Shown here: in pieces, positions 1 through 11,028 of the stretch
Layout of the letters: each line of letters opens with the position of its first letter
Position numbering within the stretch: the stretch's first letter is position 1
DNA from: Euryodendron excelsum
Taxonomy: Eukaryota > Streptophyta > Magnoliopsida > Ericales > Pentaphylacaceae
DNA length: 64,000 bases
Direction: 5' to 3'
Assembly (NCBI GenBank): GCA_033060915.1
Contig: CM065394.1
Coordinates: forward strand, 9,711,501 to 9,775,500
Made by a program: the position numbers and the translations under genes
Notes under the pieces: generated by a model
Databases searched by the model: none
What the model was told of the DNA's origin: nothing
The model's input: only the letters and a program-made list of their open reading frames with translations

Positions 1-705
1 TTTGGAAGGAGATTGTTTGAAAGAGTTTTTAGGAAAGAGATTTAGGTGCGTTTTTAGAAAGTGAATTTTGAGGAGAGTGTTTTAGAAAGGAGTTTAAAAA
101 GAAGTTTTGAGAATTAGATTTTTGGAGGGAGTTTTTGAAAATAATTTTGGAAATGAGATTGGAGAGAGTATTTAGAAAGTATGTTAGAAAAGAGATTTCT
201 AGAGGGATAGATTTGAAAAGAGTTTTTTGAAAGTATATAAAATATCTCACTTTTCTAAAGCGATTCTAACCATAAAAAGATTAGAACCACTTTAAGATAG
301 TGGTTTTAAAAACAACAAGGATTTGAAAATATAGACCATATTGGTCACTTTAAATGTAACACTTTCCTAACGCAACCCTAGTCACGAAAAACTAGAATCA
401 CCCTAGGATTGTGATTTTGAAAACAAGTTTTGAAAAAATAGGTTTTGATGCAAGTTTAAAAATAATGTTAATGCAAGTTTTGAAAACGAGTTTGAAAACG
501 AATTTTAGAATAATGCAAGATCATGATATGCACAATACAAGTTGGGGTTGTGTTCATACAAAGTTAAAGGCTTCACCACATAATCAAGCGGGCCGAACCC
601 ACGTGGTCTCCGGTTAGACTAAAAGAAAGCCCCCGACACGGTGACCCTCCAATAGCCTAATCCTACACATGGACCGGGAAGTCCCTTATTTTGAACATGC
701 AAGAA

Positions 706-729
706 GGGGGGGGGTGGGGGGTGGGGGGG
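706..729 (+). other. G-run cluster, possible G-quadruplex
   Basis: Three G tracts of 9, 6 and 7 bases are separated by single T residues. The homologous places in the other LTR copies (29700, 33088, 39178, 54830) have only one short G run, so this is a local expansion. On the element's own strand it is a C-rich tract inside the transcribed part of the LTR. Confidence 0.6.
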
Positions 730-1128
730 AAGAAGATGGAGGATTAAAATTGAAGAAAATTCAAGTGGGTTCAGAGAAAGAAGAGAGGGGGAAGATGCGT
801 AAACTTAAATAGAAAGCCTACCTTGTGTCTTATTTATTTTACTTTGCTTTGCGCTCTTTGCTTTTCTCGCTTTGCTTCGGTCTTCGCTTCAGTCTTTATC
901 TTGATATTTGCGAACTTCAGTTTGCAGCACTTCAATTCTTCAATGGATGCTTTGGAGGCTAGTGTATGAGTGTATGTGAATGTATATGAGTGTATAGTAG
1001 GCTAGGGTTTGTGTATGGAGGCCAGGGTTTAGAAAACTTAAAGAAGCTAGGGTTCAGGGAGGCTACGATTGAAAAGTAGGGTTTTTAGATTGAGTTTACA
1101 GACCTCTTTCACACTGTAGGAGACTCTG

Positions 1129-1136
1129 TATTTATA
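1129..1136 (-). promoter_or_regulatory. LTR TATA box (fragment at window start)
   Basis: The minus strand reads CTATAAATACAGAG, the same promoter core as in the other Tat LTR copies in the window. The copy is in a broken LTR. Confidence 0.6.
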
Positions 1137-2437
1137 GACAAAGGATGAACCTGGTGCCTATTGCAGTGGCGTCAGGCTAAAAATCTTTCTGGCCCCACTC
1201 AGGCCAAATATTGGCTTGGCGCCACTACTAGAGGGGTCAGCCAGTTAGGAAAGTTTTAAGGTCGGCAAGCAAAGTATCTTGAGAAGATTTGGGCGTCTGT
1301 ACTAGTGACTACCATGCAATTTTTAGCCTGGCTTCACTATGAGTTACTCCGGAAGGTCCGGGAAGGATTTAGGGGACCCAAAATGGCCCGAAAGGCCGGA
1401 AAAGGGTAGGAACCCTTAGAATAGGGTCCCGGGGGTAATGGACCTGAAAAAGGATGTCAAGGTTTGTTAGAGGAGTTGATCGAGTCATTAGGGGCAAAAA
1501 GGTCAACTGGGCCAAAAAGGTACCAGGACAGACTTAGAATGTCCCGGAAGAAGACTCGAGATTTGGAAACATTATTTAGAATGCTGCCAAAGGTTACCGG
1601 TTTGATACCCAGAGCGAGTATGTTCGGAAAAGGCAACTGGCCCACTAGGGATGAAACGGTCATTTCGCACGGGTCTGCCAGAACTGACTCGGAATGATCC
1701 GAAAAGATAATGGAATGTCAGGAATACTATAAAAAGCATTCTCGAGAGATTACCAGTTTAACACTAGAGCCGGTGTGGTCCTTGGGGCGTTCGAATGCCT
1801 AAGGGCAAAATGGTCATCTTAACTGGATAGTCCTGAAATTGGCCCGAAACTGATTAGAAGGTACTTAATCATGCCAAATTGCCTTTAAGAGAATCTTGGA
1901 AGGATGGGCTTACCATTCTGAGGACTTAGGTATTTTCTCGAGAAACGTACTAGAAATGGCCCTAGGGGCAGTTTGGTCATTTTTCACCGAAGTGGGCTAG
2001 CAGGCACCGATGCTGACCTGGATTTTGAGTGTTTTCGCCACTCTGACAGCAGTCCCATGATACAGGGGTTTGTTAGCAATTCCCTATATCGACCTGCTTG
2101 CAAGTATTTTCGCTACTTTGACGATTGTAATGTTTGCGAGTACTTTCGCTACCCTGACGGTTCGCGATCATCCCCAAGGCTGCCTAATCTCTGGAAGCTG
2201 CTAAAGGGACTTAGCGCCTGAGAATCAACTTTCTCAAAAGGCGTGCCAAAACGAACATTTCTACATTGGCGGGCTAGCAAGCGCCAAAGGTGGACCGTTC
2301 TACCATCTCGGGGACTTGAGGTCTCGTTCCGGTCGACTGGTTTGAAGGGACTTACCGTTCCGAAAAAACATTCTTCAGAAACGTGCCGAAAAGGATAGAC
2401 TTACCGTCATGAGGAATTAACTTTCTCGAGAGAGGGA

Positions 2438-2625
2438 TTGGAATTGGAATTGAAAAAGGGGAATTACCGTCTTGGGGAAGATATGCCTACGAGATTGGAA
2501 GGAGACTTACTGTCTTTGGAAAGACGCGCCTATTGGAATTGGAAAGGGGACTTGCCGTCTTCGGAAAGACGTGCCTGTTGGAATTGGAAAGAGGACTTAC
2601 TGTCTTCAGAAAGACGTGCCTGATT
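2438..2625 (-). repeat. 45-bp tandem array in LTR U3
   Basis: About four units of 45 bp, each with the stem arms CGTCTT and AAGACG. This is the 81-bp unit of the other LTR copies without its 36-bp CTCGAG-containing part. Because 45 is a multiple of three, frames stay open on the plus strand, which explains the 61-aa ORF here. Confidence 0.75.
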
Positions 2626-3377
2626 TGGAATTGGACCGAACAATGCCCCCAAGGGTATTTTGGTCATTTTGCTTCTATTTGGGCCTGGTGGGCCCGTGAA
2701 GTGATGAATTGACAGGATTAGACTTGAGAAAGTTGATTTAGATTAGGAATATGTCCAAATTGACGGGATTAGACTCTATGGTCTTGGAAGTTTTGACACG
2801 AAATTGGCTGGTGGTGTGTTTTGAAAATGTTTTTGGATCAACTTGAGAGAGTTTTCGAAATAATGCTTTGGCATGTCTGAAGTGAACTTGGAAGTGTCTT
2901 TGAAGTCTTGTTTCGAAAACCTTGGAGGCATGATTTTAGAATGTTTGGATGAATTAATTTTTGAAAGTGATTTTTGGAAATGGCTAAGGATTTGGAATCC
3001 TAAGATGGACAACCTTAGAGGTTGTTCTTGATTTATTACTTTTCTTTGAGGTCCCTAACCATGAAAGGGCTAGAGATGCCTTAGGCTTGTGATCTTTCGA
3101 ACACGTTTTTAGAAACATCTTGGAGTTCGTTTTTAAAAACCTCAAGAGGGTTGAAGGTTTTGGATAAAGTGGTAATGAGTATAGTTTAAAATCAGAGGAT
3201 CATTCAAAAAGGGTTCATGAGTTGGAACCTTGAAGCATATTAATCTAGATTAGGTTAGCCTATGGTTAAGGATGACCTAAAGTTAAGTTGGACTAGGGTG
3301 ACTAACTAGAGTGGGGGTCACCTAAGGTTAAGATGACTTAGGGTTAACTAACTAGAGTTAAACTAACCTAAGGTGAG

Positions 3378-3527
3378 TGAACTAGGGTCAATTTAATCTA
3401 GGGTTGGACAACTAGGGTCAAGTTAACCTAGGGTTGGTTAACTAGGATCAAGTTAACCTAGGGTTGGACAACTAGGGTCAAGTTAACCTAGGGTTGGTCA
3501 ATTAGGGTCAAGTTAACCTAGGGTTAG
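3378..3527. repeat. 30-bp tandem repeat array
   Basis: About five 30-bp units of the type AACTAGGGTCAAGTTAACCT followed by AGGGTTGG(A/T)C. More degenerate units of the same kind extend back to about 3230. Each contains the palindrome GTTAAC or a close variant. Found only in the family-B LTR. Confidence 0.85.
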
Positions 3528-4776
3528 ATTGAAAAATGGTTTTGAAAGTTGGTTTAGTGCACTTTTGGAAAGAGTTTTGAAAAACAAAGCATGCTATACA
3601 ATGGACTTGGGTTGGCAATCTTTTTGAAGATTATTTTTATGAAAATTTTGACTCTAGCCAAGAACATGGTTTACATGGTTGATGTTTGAAAACCATTCCA
3701 AGGAAGGTTTTCTTGGGGCCATTATAACCATAATCTTGACAAGAGTATAAAGGGATTCAAAAATCAACATGGTGATGACAACATTTTAAGGCACCATTTT
3801 TTATGCAAAGAAGGAGACAATGAGTTTTTGATAACCATTTTTTAAAAGAGTTTTGAAAACCATTTTTGTAGGAGGTCATTCCATCAAGAGAGGGTTCCTA
3901 TGGCCAAATAAAAGGAAAACCACTCAAGAGAGGATTTCATGAGGCCATTCCAACCACTACACTTAAAAGAATGGAAACCTAGGAAATTAGAGAATTGGAG
4001 AACAACCCTTATGCAAGTTAAAATGTCACGATGCCAAGGTGAGAGTTAAGGGGTTAGTAGGGGATTTTCTAAGCATGATTTATAAGGTCTCATCCTAAGC
4101 TTCAGGGAACCAACTCTTAGAACAATTTTTTAAAGAAATATAGAGCTTGAAAATGGTATGAAAATAAGAGCAATGTAAGCATTGTAAAACATGACAATAA
4201 GCATAAAATGAAGCCAAGTATACAAGATATGATCAAAATAGTAATATGCAAGGGGTTATGATCAAATACAAGGCTTTTAGGTTACACCGCATAAACAAGG
4301 GGCTCCTAGGCCATACCATCTCAAAGTAGGCTAGTGAGAGGTCCCCCTACACGGTGGCCCTCATTTGCTTTCCTCTAGGCATGATCTAAGAGCCCTCTTG
4401 GCTAAGGCATGCAAATATGAGGGGTTGTAGATGGGGATTAAAATAGAGAATAGCCTAAGTAGGCTAGGAGGGAGAAGAGAAGAGTGGGGGAAGACATAAA
4501 TGTAAAAAGGATACCACCTTTTGCCTTCAACACACTTGTAGTCTTCAATAGATGTCTTGATTGGAGCTTAAGTGACTTCAAAAGGGCTTGAGGGGCTGGA
4601 ATGGAATGTGTAATGGCGTATAAGGTCTTGTAGGTGAAGTGTATAGGCTTGAGAGAGGTAGAATCTAGCTTAAGTGTTGGAAGGATGGAATATATGTAAG
4701 GATTCGAGGTTCTGGAGCAGTTTCAGCAGAGCTTCGCATCAATTTTGGAGATGGAATATGCAAAGGGGTGGTTTGG

Positions 4777-4784
4777 TATTTATA
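4777..4784 (-). promoter_or_regulatory. TATA-like box of LTR family B
   Basis: The minus strand reads CTATAAATACC, at the same place relative to neighbouring landmarks as the TATA box of family A. The 40-200 bases upstream on the minus strand contain CTGGC...GCCAGG-like inverted repeats, as in family A. Confidence 0.5.
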
Positions 4785-5527
4785 GGTAATTTAGAACAGG
4801 CCTGGCGTATGTGCTACATGCGTCTGGCCAAAATTTGACCTGGCACATGTAGGAAATGCGTAGGTACTGTTCCATTGCCGGAATGACACGTGGCACCTTG
4901 TGTATTAGTTAAATCTCGACTGCTGATCAAAATTTGGTCGATCTGATCAAAATTTGAGCACATGTAGCATACGCTCCATCACCGGGAAGGTTCGTCCAAA
5001 CTTTGCCTCAATAATTGAGCCAACCGGGAAGGTTTCGGGAGAATCGGTTGCACCCACGATGTTCTCCTATCGTGAACTTTCATGTTTTTGAAAAGTTTGA
5101 ATTGTGTTCAGAAGTGCGGGATATTATCTCGAGAAACGTGCATAAAAGAGCATTTTGGGAGTGTATATGATACGCTCTGATGGTGTTCAAAAGTGGTTGT
5201 TTTTGTGTTGCGTGATCGAGGCCTTCGGGAAGCGATCCTTTTGATCGGATCGTACCGATGGAAAGTACTCTGGAAATACTTTCGAAAATTTCTAGATTTA
5301 CACATTTCCTAATTTGTTTGACGATGCGTTGTAACCAGGGAATCGAAGAAAAAGTCAACCGTGGCAGAGCGTCTGTAAGACACTCCAGGGGTTGCGACCA
5401 GTTGGTTGGATTGGAGATCGAATGGCTTGTCTTGAGCTTGCATGTGCTAAGGTGTTTGAAAATTGGACCCGGTCGAGCCGGAGAGTACCGAGCGGGCAAA
5501 AATGGGATGCTTACAACAGCTTGGTAG

Positions 5528-7774
5528 TGTTGGCCCAAAAAGCAACCCAAAAGGGGGGGTTAAATTGGGTTTTTCAAAAATTAATAGCAATTCAGATTAA
5601 CTAAAATTAATCTAAGCAACATAATAGTGCTCAAACTAAATGTAATCAAACGTAATCAAATGGAGAAGAGAAAACAGAGCAAAACAATAACACATCGATA
5701 TACTGAGGTTCAACCACAAACCGTGGTCTACGTCCTCACCCCAAGACCTCCTTGAAGTCTTCTTCCACTATGTAATCACCAATTACAAATGGGTTGCTGG
5801 TTGACAAAGTGCTCTGCTCACTATATACAAGAACTCCTAACCAAGTTCTTCAGCCACCAAGTGGTTTTGTCCAAGCTCCATTCAAACTTACAAGAGTTTT
5901 TCTTTTTCAAGAGAACTCTCAAACTCTCCTTTACAAGTGTATAGGAATATACAAGTAACAAGCAAACTCTCTAATAAGAGTAGATTTTACAATCAAAGCT
6001 TACAGGTTGAAGACAGGAAGAATATCAGAATTTTCAGTGAATCAGTCAATTGAATCTTGTTTTTGTCTCTTATCTCTTGTATAAATGCAGCTAGAAGCTT
6101 GTATATAAACCCCTGTATTGATTCCATCCGTTAGAGGTTGTTGGGCTGCATTAATGCATGTCTAGTCCGTTATAACGTTAGAAAAACTAGTCGTTATATT
6201 CAAGGAGTCAGCTCCAGGCTTGTGGAGTCGACACTTTCTGCTTCTGCATTTACCAGATATTGTTCACTATCTCCATGAGTCCGCTCTTCATAACAATGGG
6301 TCGGCTCCTTGTTCATTCTATCTTCATATCTTTGGCTTTTGCTGTCATGAGGCAACTCTTCATCTTCTAGAGTCAGCTTTTTGTTCATTTGGTCTTTAGC
6401 CTTTTGCTTCTGTTATCATGAGGCGACTCTTCATCTTCATGAGTCCGCTCATTGATCATTTATCTTCAAGCCTCTGCGTCTGTCTCCATGAGGCAACTCT
6501 TTATTTCTATGAGTCCACTCATTGTCTACTTGGTCTCTAGGCTTTTGTTTCTTTGTTCATGAGGCGACTCTTCATTTCCATGAGTCCGCTCATTGTTCAT
6601 TTGGTCTTTAAGCCTTTTGCTTCTGTCTCCATGAGGCAACTCTTCATTTTCATAGGTCCGCTCATTGATCATTTTCTCTTCAGGCCTTTTGCTTCTATGA
6701 TCAAGAGGCGATTCCTCATTTTCATAAGTCTGCTTATTATCTATTTGATATTTAAGCCTTTTGCTTCTGTAACCATGAGGCGACTCCTCATTTCCATGAG
6801 TCCGCTCATTGCCCAGAAATCTGTATTTTGTCTTCCAATGATCCAGCTCATCTCAACACTCGTATAAGATCTTCAAGGAGTATCTCTTTGGGGCATGATG
6901 ATCAATTAAACACTTTTAACTTATTAGAGTTAACTTCTATTCAATTTGGATTGAATCATTCATTTGACATTAATCTTCTCTTGACTCTTAAACTGTCAAA
7001 GCTTCATTAGATCAATATAGATCTTTTCTTCTTCATTTGCAAAGCTTCCTCTTTCATTGTTTCTTTCAGTGCCAAGCTTCCTCAATTATGCAGAGCTTCA
7101 CAATACTTCATTTCTGATTTATTCTCTTTGTTAGCAATTCTTCTTTCTTCTTTGAAATCACTTCAATCAGACTTTTGCAAGCTTGATAAAATCTCTTCAT
7201 ACATCTAGTCTTTATTGATTCTTTACATTATAGAAGAATTCTTCACTTGGATTCCATGTAAAGATTAGACAATCAATGTGAATCTTGTTCTCAGGCAACT
7301 TCAATCACTTTATCTTGAATTGATCTTTGCATACTTGATGAAATCTTCAATTTAGCATTTTTAACATCTTCAACAATCAATACATCTTCTACTGATCATC
7401 GCACATTCTGATGAAGTCTACATTCTTTCTTGAGTGCAAATCAGTCTTCATTGAGTCTATGTACACTTTGATGAAATCTTCATTTGAACACCTTTAATCT
7501 CTTCGAATGTAAAACATTTGATTGAAGTAGAGATAGGTGTCAATCCTCTGTTTGGTTCATTGCATAACTTTTGGAGCTCATTGCTTGATCTTGAACTTGT
7601 TGTACATTTACTTTGACAAGAATTAGACTTAAGATTGAACTTAAAGTCTAAATTATGAACTTTGTTAATCTACACATTAATTAGATTCATTAGTAAAATA
7701 ACACAAGGTTTAGTTATCATCAAAATCAACATAGGGTCAATCTTGAGTCAACAAAGGTCAACCTTGAGTCAACA
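5528..7774 (-). repeat. Sirevirus 3' LTR (2247 bp)
   Basis: On the minus strand the LTR starts TGTTGACTCAAGG just after a polypurine tract and ends GGGCCAACA at 5528. The ends carry the expected TG and CA. It contains a 71-72-bp tandem array. No partner LTR exists in the window, so age cannot be estimated here. Confidence 0.85.
6270..6815. repeat. 71-72-bp tandem array in Sirevirus LTR
   Basis: Seven to eight units with the core CATGAGGCGACTCTTCAT then TCCATGAGTCCGCTCATTG. Core copies start near 6345, 6417, 6487, 6558, 6630, 6702 and 6773. The 72-bp spacing keeps frames open on the plus strand, giving a 104-aa spurious ORF. The GAGGCGACTC core also occurs near 10188 between pol and env. Confidence 0.85.
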
Positions 7775-7788
7775 ATCTCCCCTTTTTT
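7775..7788 (-). promoter_or_regulatory. Sirevirus polypurine tract
   Basis: The minus strand reads AAAAAAGGGGAGAT directly before the TG of the 3' LTR, the place where plus-strand DNA synthesis is primed. Further G-rich boxes of similar sequence lie upstream: AAAGGGGGAGTT (7869-7880), GGGGAGAAG (8131-8139) and GGGGAGAAG (8240-8248). Repeated polypurine-like motifs in this position are described for Sireviruses. Confidence 0.75.
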
Positions 7789-8640
7789 GATGATGACAAA
7801 ACATTTGTAAAATAAGTTCATATAAGATTAATGAATTGAATACAGTTAAGTAACATATCAGGAAAGAAACTCCCCCTTTGTTTTGTAATTAAGCAAATGA
7901 TGCTTAGAGGATAGAAAACTTTTCAAAAACAATTTTCACGGAGTTTTTGTCAGGTAATTCAAAAACATTTTGAGGGAAATAAATCATAATGCTTCCGCTG
8001 ATAACATGCTTGACATTTATCAGATAATAAGCAATTCATTTTATTTCCATTCATCAATTAGATATACTCTTCATTTTGTCCAATTCATGTTTCTCAATAA
8101 AGTTTAATTATACTCAATCTTGAACAAATTCTTCTCCCCATATTTATCAAAAGCTTTTTGTCAAATTTTCTCCAAGTCTAAGTTTTGTGCAATTCATTTT
8201 CTGACAAACACACACACTGAACATATTGTTTAATTCTTCTCCCCACTTTGAACAAACACACACTATTCAATTCTTTTCCCATTGTCTAGTTCTTTTCCAA
8301 TTCTTCTTTCTCTTTTTGTTAATTCATCAACAAGAGAAATAGAATGAGAATGATAGACAAATACAATCGCAAAAAATATTAAAACAGAATAAATTGTATA
8401 ATGAGAAAAATTATCAAACAAGCAAGTTATCAAAGAGCTTAATTGGCCACCAGAACAAAAGCATATTTCATTCATTTAACCAAAATTATATTACAAAAGA
8501 TTGTACAGTTAATGTTCACAAAAATTATGCCAAAAACAATAAAAAATAATCAGTCAAAACAAAAAAGTTGTTATAACAGGGCCATGAGGAAAACAGATGT
8601 GATGAGGTAAGAGAAAATATGAGGTGAGGAGAAGTGATAG
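7789..8640 (-). other. Sirevirus 3' untranslated region
   Basis: An AT-rich stretch between the env-like ORF and the polypurine tract. Apart from the extra G-rich boxes I see no gene in it. Confidence 0.6.
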
Positions 8641-8689
8641 AGGTAAGGATAAGTAGGATGAGGAAAGGAGAGTCTAGTGAGCTTCAGAT

Positions 8690-9979
8690 TCAGTGGCTGA
8701 GGAGTCCTCTTCCCTAGCTTCTTCCCCTTCTTGTGCTTACTCCTCATTATCTTCTTCATTAACTTCTTCTTCCTCTTCTTCCTCTACCTATTTTTCATTT
8801 GGCGCTCCTCAACATTTGAATTTCCTTTTTTAGTTCTCTTATTTTTCTTTCGATAATTATCATCCTTGTGGTTGCAATATTTGCCTTGTGATGCAATTTG
8901 TCTAGAGATTCCATAACTTGAGTCATAAAAGTACTCAAATCCCCTGTACTTTCTTGTGATTCACAACTCAAAATTCTTCTTGTGCTTCTCTGCCTAGAGG
9001 TGCTCCCAGATGGAGCCATTCCTTTTGAAGAACTTTCTCCTCCAGTTTTCTTTGGAGTCAATTTGTTATTCTTTAGCATGTACCCCATTCTTTTGAGTGT
9101 TCTCTCATTGTATTCGTCATTGATGGCCTTGGGGATTATTTTCTTCTCATTCTTCAAATCAATAACAAAATGCTTGAAAACTTTTGTCAAGAAAATTCGA
9201 TATTGCAGAGTGATTTTGGAGATGGTAGCCTTATATATATGATTCAAGATAAACATAGGCAAATTGATTCTTGAATCAGTTATGTATGCCCATATGAAGA
9301 ACAACTCCATTTCCGAAACATAATCATATTTTCCAGTTTTGGGAGTAAATATGGTACAGGTAAAGTGATGAACAAGCCTTAATTCAAGAGGTAGATCAGT
9401 GGCAAGGGGCTATATATTTTCATCCATGTCTTTTCCATATAGGGCTTTCAATTGGTCTTTTCTAGAGACACTATCTCTATAAACTTCTCCACCAATCCTG
9501 ATTCCAAGAATGTGTCTAATCACTTCTCTATCTAAATTGATTGTAATTCCTTTAACATAACTTTTGATAGACACTTCTCCAAATTCCCTTTCAGTATTAG
9601 AATATAAATGAGCAACCAAATCGGGATAAACATCATCCTTGAGTGTTGTCATATATTTCCACCCTAGGTTTCCAAATTTTGTACAAAATTCGAACTTATG
9701 AAGATCAAAGAATTTGTAATCTACCCATCTTCCATTGAACACTTTTCTAAGAGAAAAAATCAAATTGTACCTTTCTTGGGCTTTTCCTTCACCGAAATAT
9801 AGTTCATTCCATTCCAGGATAGCTGAGGATGACGTTTCTCCAGTCTTACTCTTCTTATGCTTCCCTCTGTCTTTGCTAGACTCCCCTTTTGATTTTCTCT
9901 TTGACCCTTTCGAAGTAAGTTCCGTTACTATGACTAGGGATTTGGACATCTTTTTCGGTTTAGAGGTTTTAGGAGCCAT
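8690..9979 (-). pseudogene. Sirevirus env-like ORF (Transposase_32-type), broken
   Basis: One minus-strand frame runs from ATG 9979 to about 8795 (395 codons) with a single internal TAG at 9410-9412 that fits a TGG-to-TAG change. The N-terminus is basic and rich in K and S (MAPKTSKPKK, then KGSKRKSKGESSKDRGKHKK). The middle has segments (KFEFCTKFGNLGWKYM, HILGIRIGGE, then ELFFIWAYITDSRINLPMFI) like the plant 'putative plant transposon protein' family found as env-like ORFs of Sireviruses. The C-terminus is probably coiled coil (IIIERKIRELKKEIQMLRS). A Glu-rich tail in another frame (about 8790-8690) suggests a frameshift. I see no clear signal peptide. Function of this product is not established; family membership is by recognition only. 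Confidence 0.7.
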
Positions 9980-10431
9980 TGTAGGAAAAAGGATGGTTGA
10001 GAGAGAATGGAAAGTGGTCGATTAAGGTTTATAAAGGATTGAGATGAAGATTTGCAATGGTTCGTGAGTGATGGTTGGGTTTTGGTGCGAACAAGAGAGC
10101 GGGAGAGAAAAAGAGAGAGTGAATGAGTGAGAGAGAAATTTCGAATGTTTGTAAAGTGGGCTTTGTCAAAGTACATAGGCCCAAAGCATGAGGCGACTCA
10201 TGGACTAAATAAGCCAACACATGCCTTGTTAATGATATAATTTGAGTCCACTGCTATGATAAGCCGACTCTATGAAATAAAGTATCGACTCTTTCACCCA
10301 GATTGAGCATGTGAATCATAAGGATTTCGTGAAATGATATTTTTCAAGTTTTGAGATAAAGATTATCTTAATATGATCATATAATGCATCATGAATTCAA
10401 GAAAAGCATTTCATATGAATGATAAACACAT
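9980..10431 (-). other. Spacer between Sirevirus pol and env-like ORF
   Basis: Non-coding. It contains copies of the GAGGCGACTC / GAGTC motifs of the LTR tandem array (10188-10300) and a purine-rich stretch (10080-10140). A TATA or splice acceptor for the env-like ORF is not obvious. Confidence 0.5.
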
Positions 10432-11007
10432 TTAAACATTCAAAACACAAATTTCACTCAAATCATCATTCATCCCTAATTCTCTTTTAATCATACAAAA
10501 ACGATCTTCACTTAATGGTTTAGTAAAGATATCAGCTAATTGCATATTTGTGCACACAAAGTCAAGTTCAATATCACCTTTTTGTACATGATCATGTGTA
10601 AAGTGATATCTAATTTCAACGTGTTTTGTGCGAGGGTGTTGAACAAGATTTTTAGTCAAGTTTATAGCACTAGTATTGTCACATTTAATAGGAATATGAT
10701 CAAACAAGATTCCATAATCTTTCAATTGTTGTTTGATCCATAACACTTATGCACAATAACTCCCAGCTGCTACATATTTAGCCTTAGCTGTGGAGAGAGC
10801 AACTGAATTTTGTTTCTTGCTATACCAGGATACAATCATGATGCCTACGAGTTGGCAAGAGCCACTTGTGCTCTTTCTATCAACTCTACTCCCCGCATAG
10901 TCAGCGTCAGTGTAAGCATTCAAATTAAAGCATGTATTTCTTGGATACCATAATCCAAGATTTGGTGTGTGCTTAAGATAATGAAATATCCTCTTTACAA
11001 CAATCAC
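10432..11007 (-). pseudogene. Sirevirus copia RNase H and pol C-terminus
   Basis: The copia RNase H domain. Visible blocks are AYTDADYAGSRVDRKSTSG, SWYSKKQNSVALSTAKAKYV, KCDNTSAINLTKN, RTKHVEIRYHF and QLADIFTKPL, all hallmark motifs in the right order. The reading is interrupted near 10746 where a TAA replaces a Gln codon before VLWIKQQL. The usual ALSTAEAEY has changed to ALSTAKAKY, so the catalytic Glu is lost. Confidence 0.9.
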
Positions 11008-11028
11008 ATGAGATTCTTTAGGATTAGA

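Larger units (their letters stand above)
1..2762 (-). repeat. Tat-type giant LTR, fragment
   Basis: This is the central and U3 part of a giant Tat LTR in minus orientation; it begins before the window. It aligns closely to 32384-34650 (the 5' LTR of Tat copy 2), more closely than to the LTRs of copy 1, so it may be the 3' LTR of copy 2. It stops at about 2762, roughly 75 bp short of the usual LTR end, where an unrelated-looking sequence begins. It contains the A/G-rich segment (1-500), a minus-strand TATA box, part of the 157-bp array (about 1440-1800), degenerate 29-bp units (2020-2165) and a 45-bp array (2438-2625). Small reading frames here are chance products of the repeats. Confidence 0.85.
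2763..5515 (-). repeat. Diverged Tat-like LTR (family B), 3'-plus end
   Basis: This block is not collinear with the family-A LTRs but keeps the same order of landmarks on the plus strand: A/G-rich start, a CACATAATCAAGG-like block (about 4290 here as CGCATAAACAAGG) followed by the CACGGTGGCCCTC motif, a TTTATA promoter core at 4777-4784, and the terminal motif GGGCAAAAATGGGATGCTTACA-like end with TACA at 5512-5515. It carries its own 30-bp tandem array. I read it as a related Tat LTR joined to the family-A fragment by illegitimate recombination. The 12 bases 5516-5527 after it are unassigned. Confidence 0.65.

Noticed and set aside
6553..6867. 104-aa frame in the Sirevirus LTR
   Set aside because: A product of the 72-bp tandem array (24 codons per unit), not conserved outside it.
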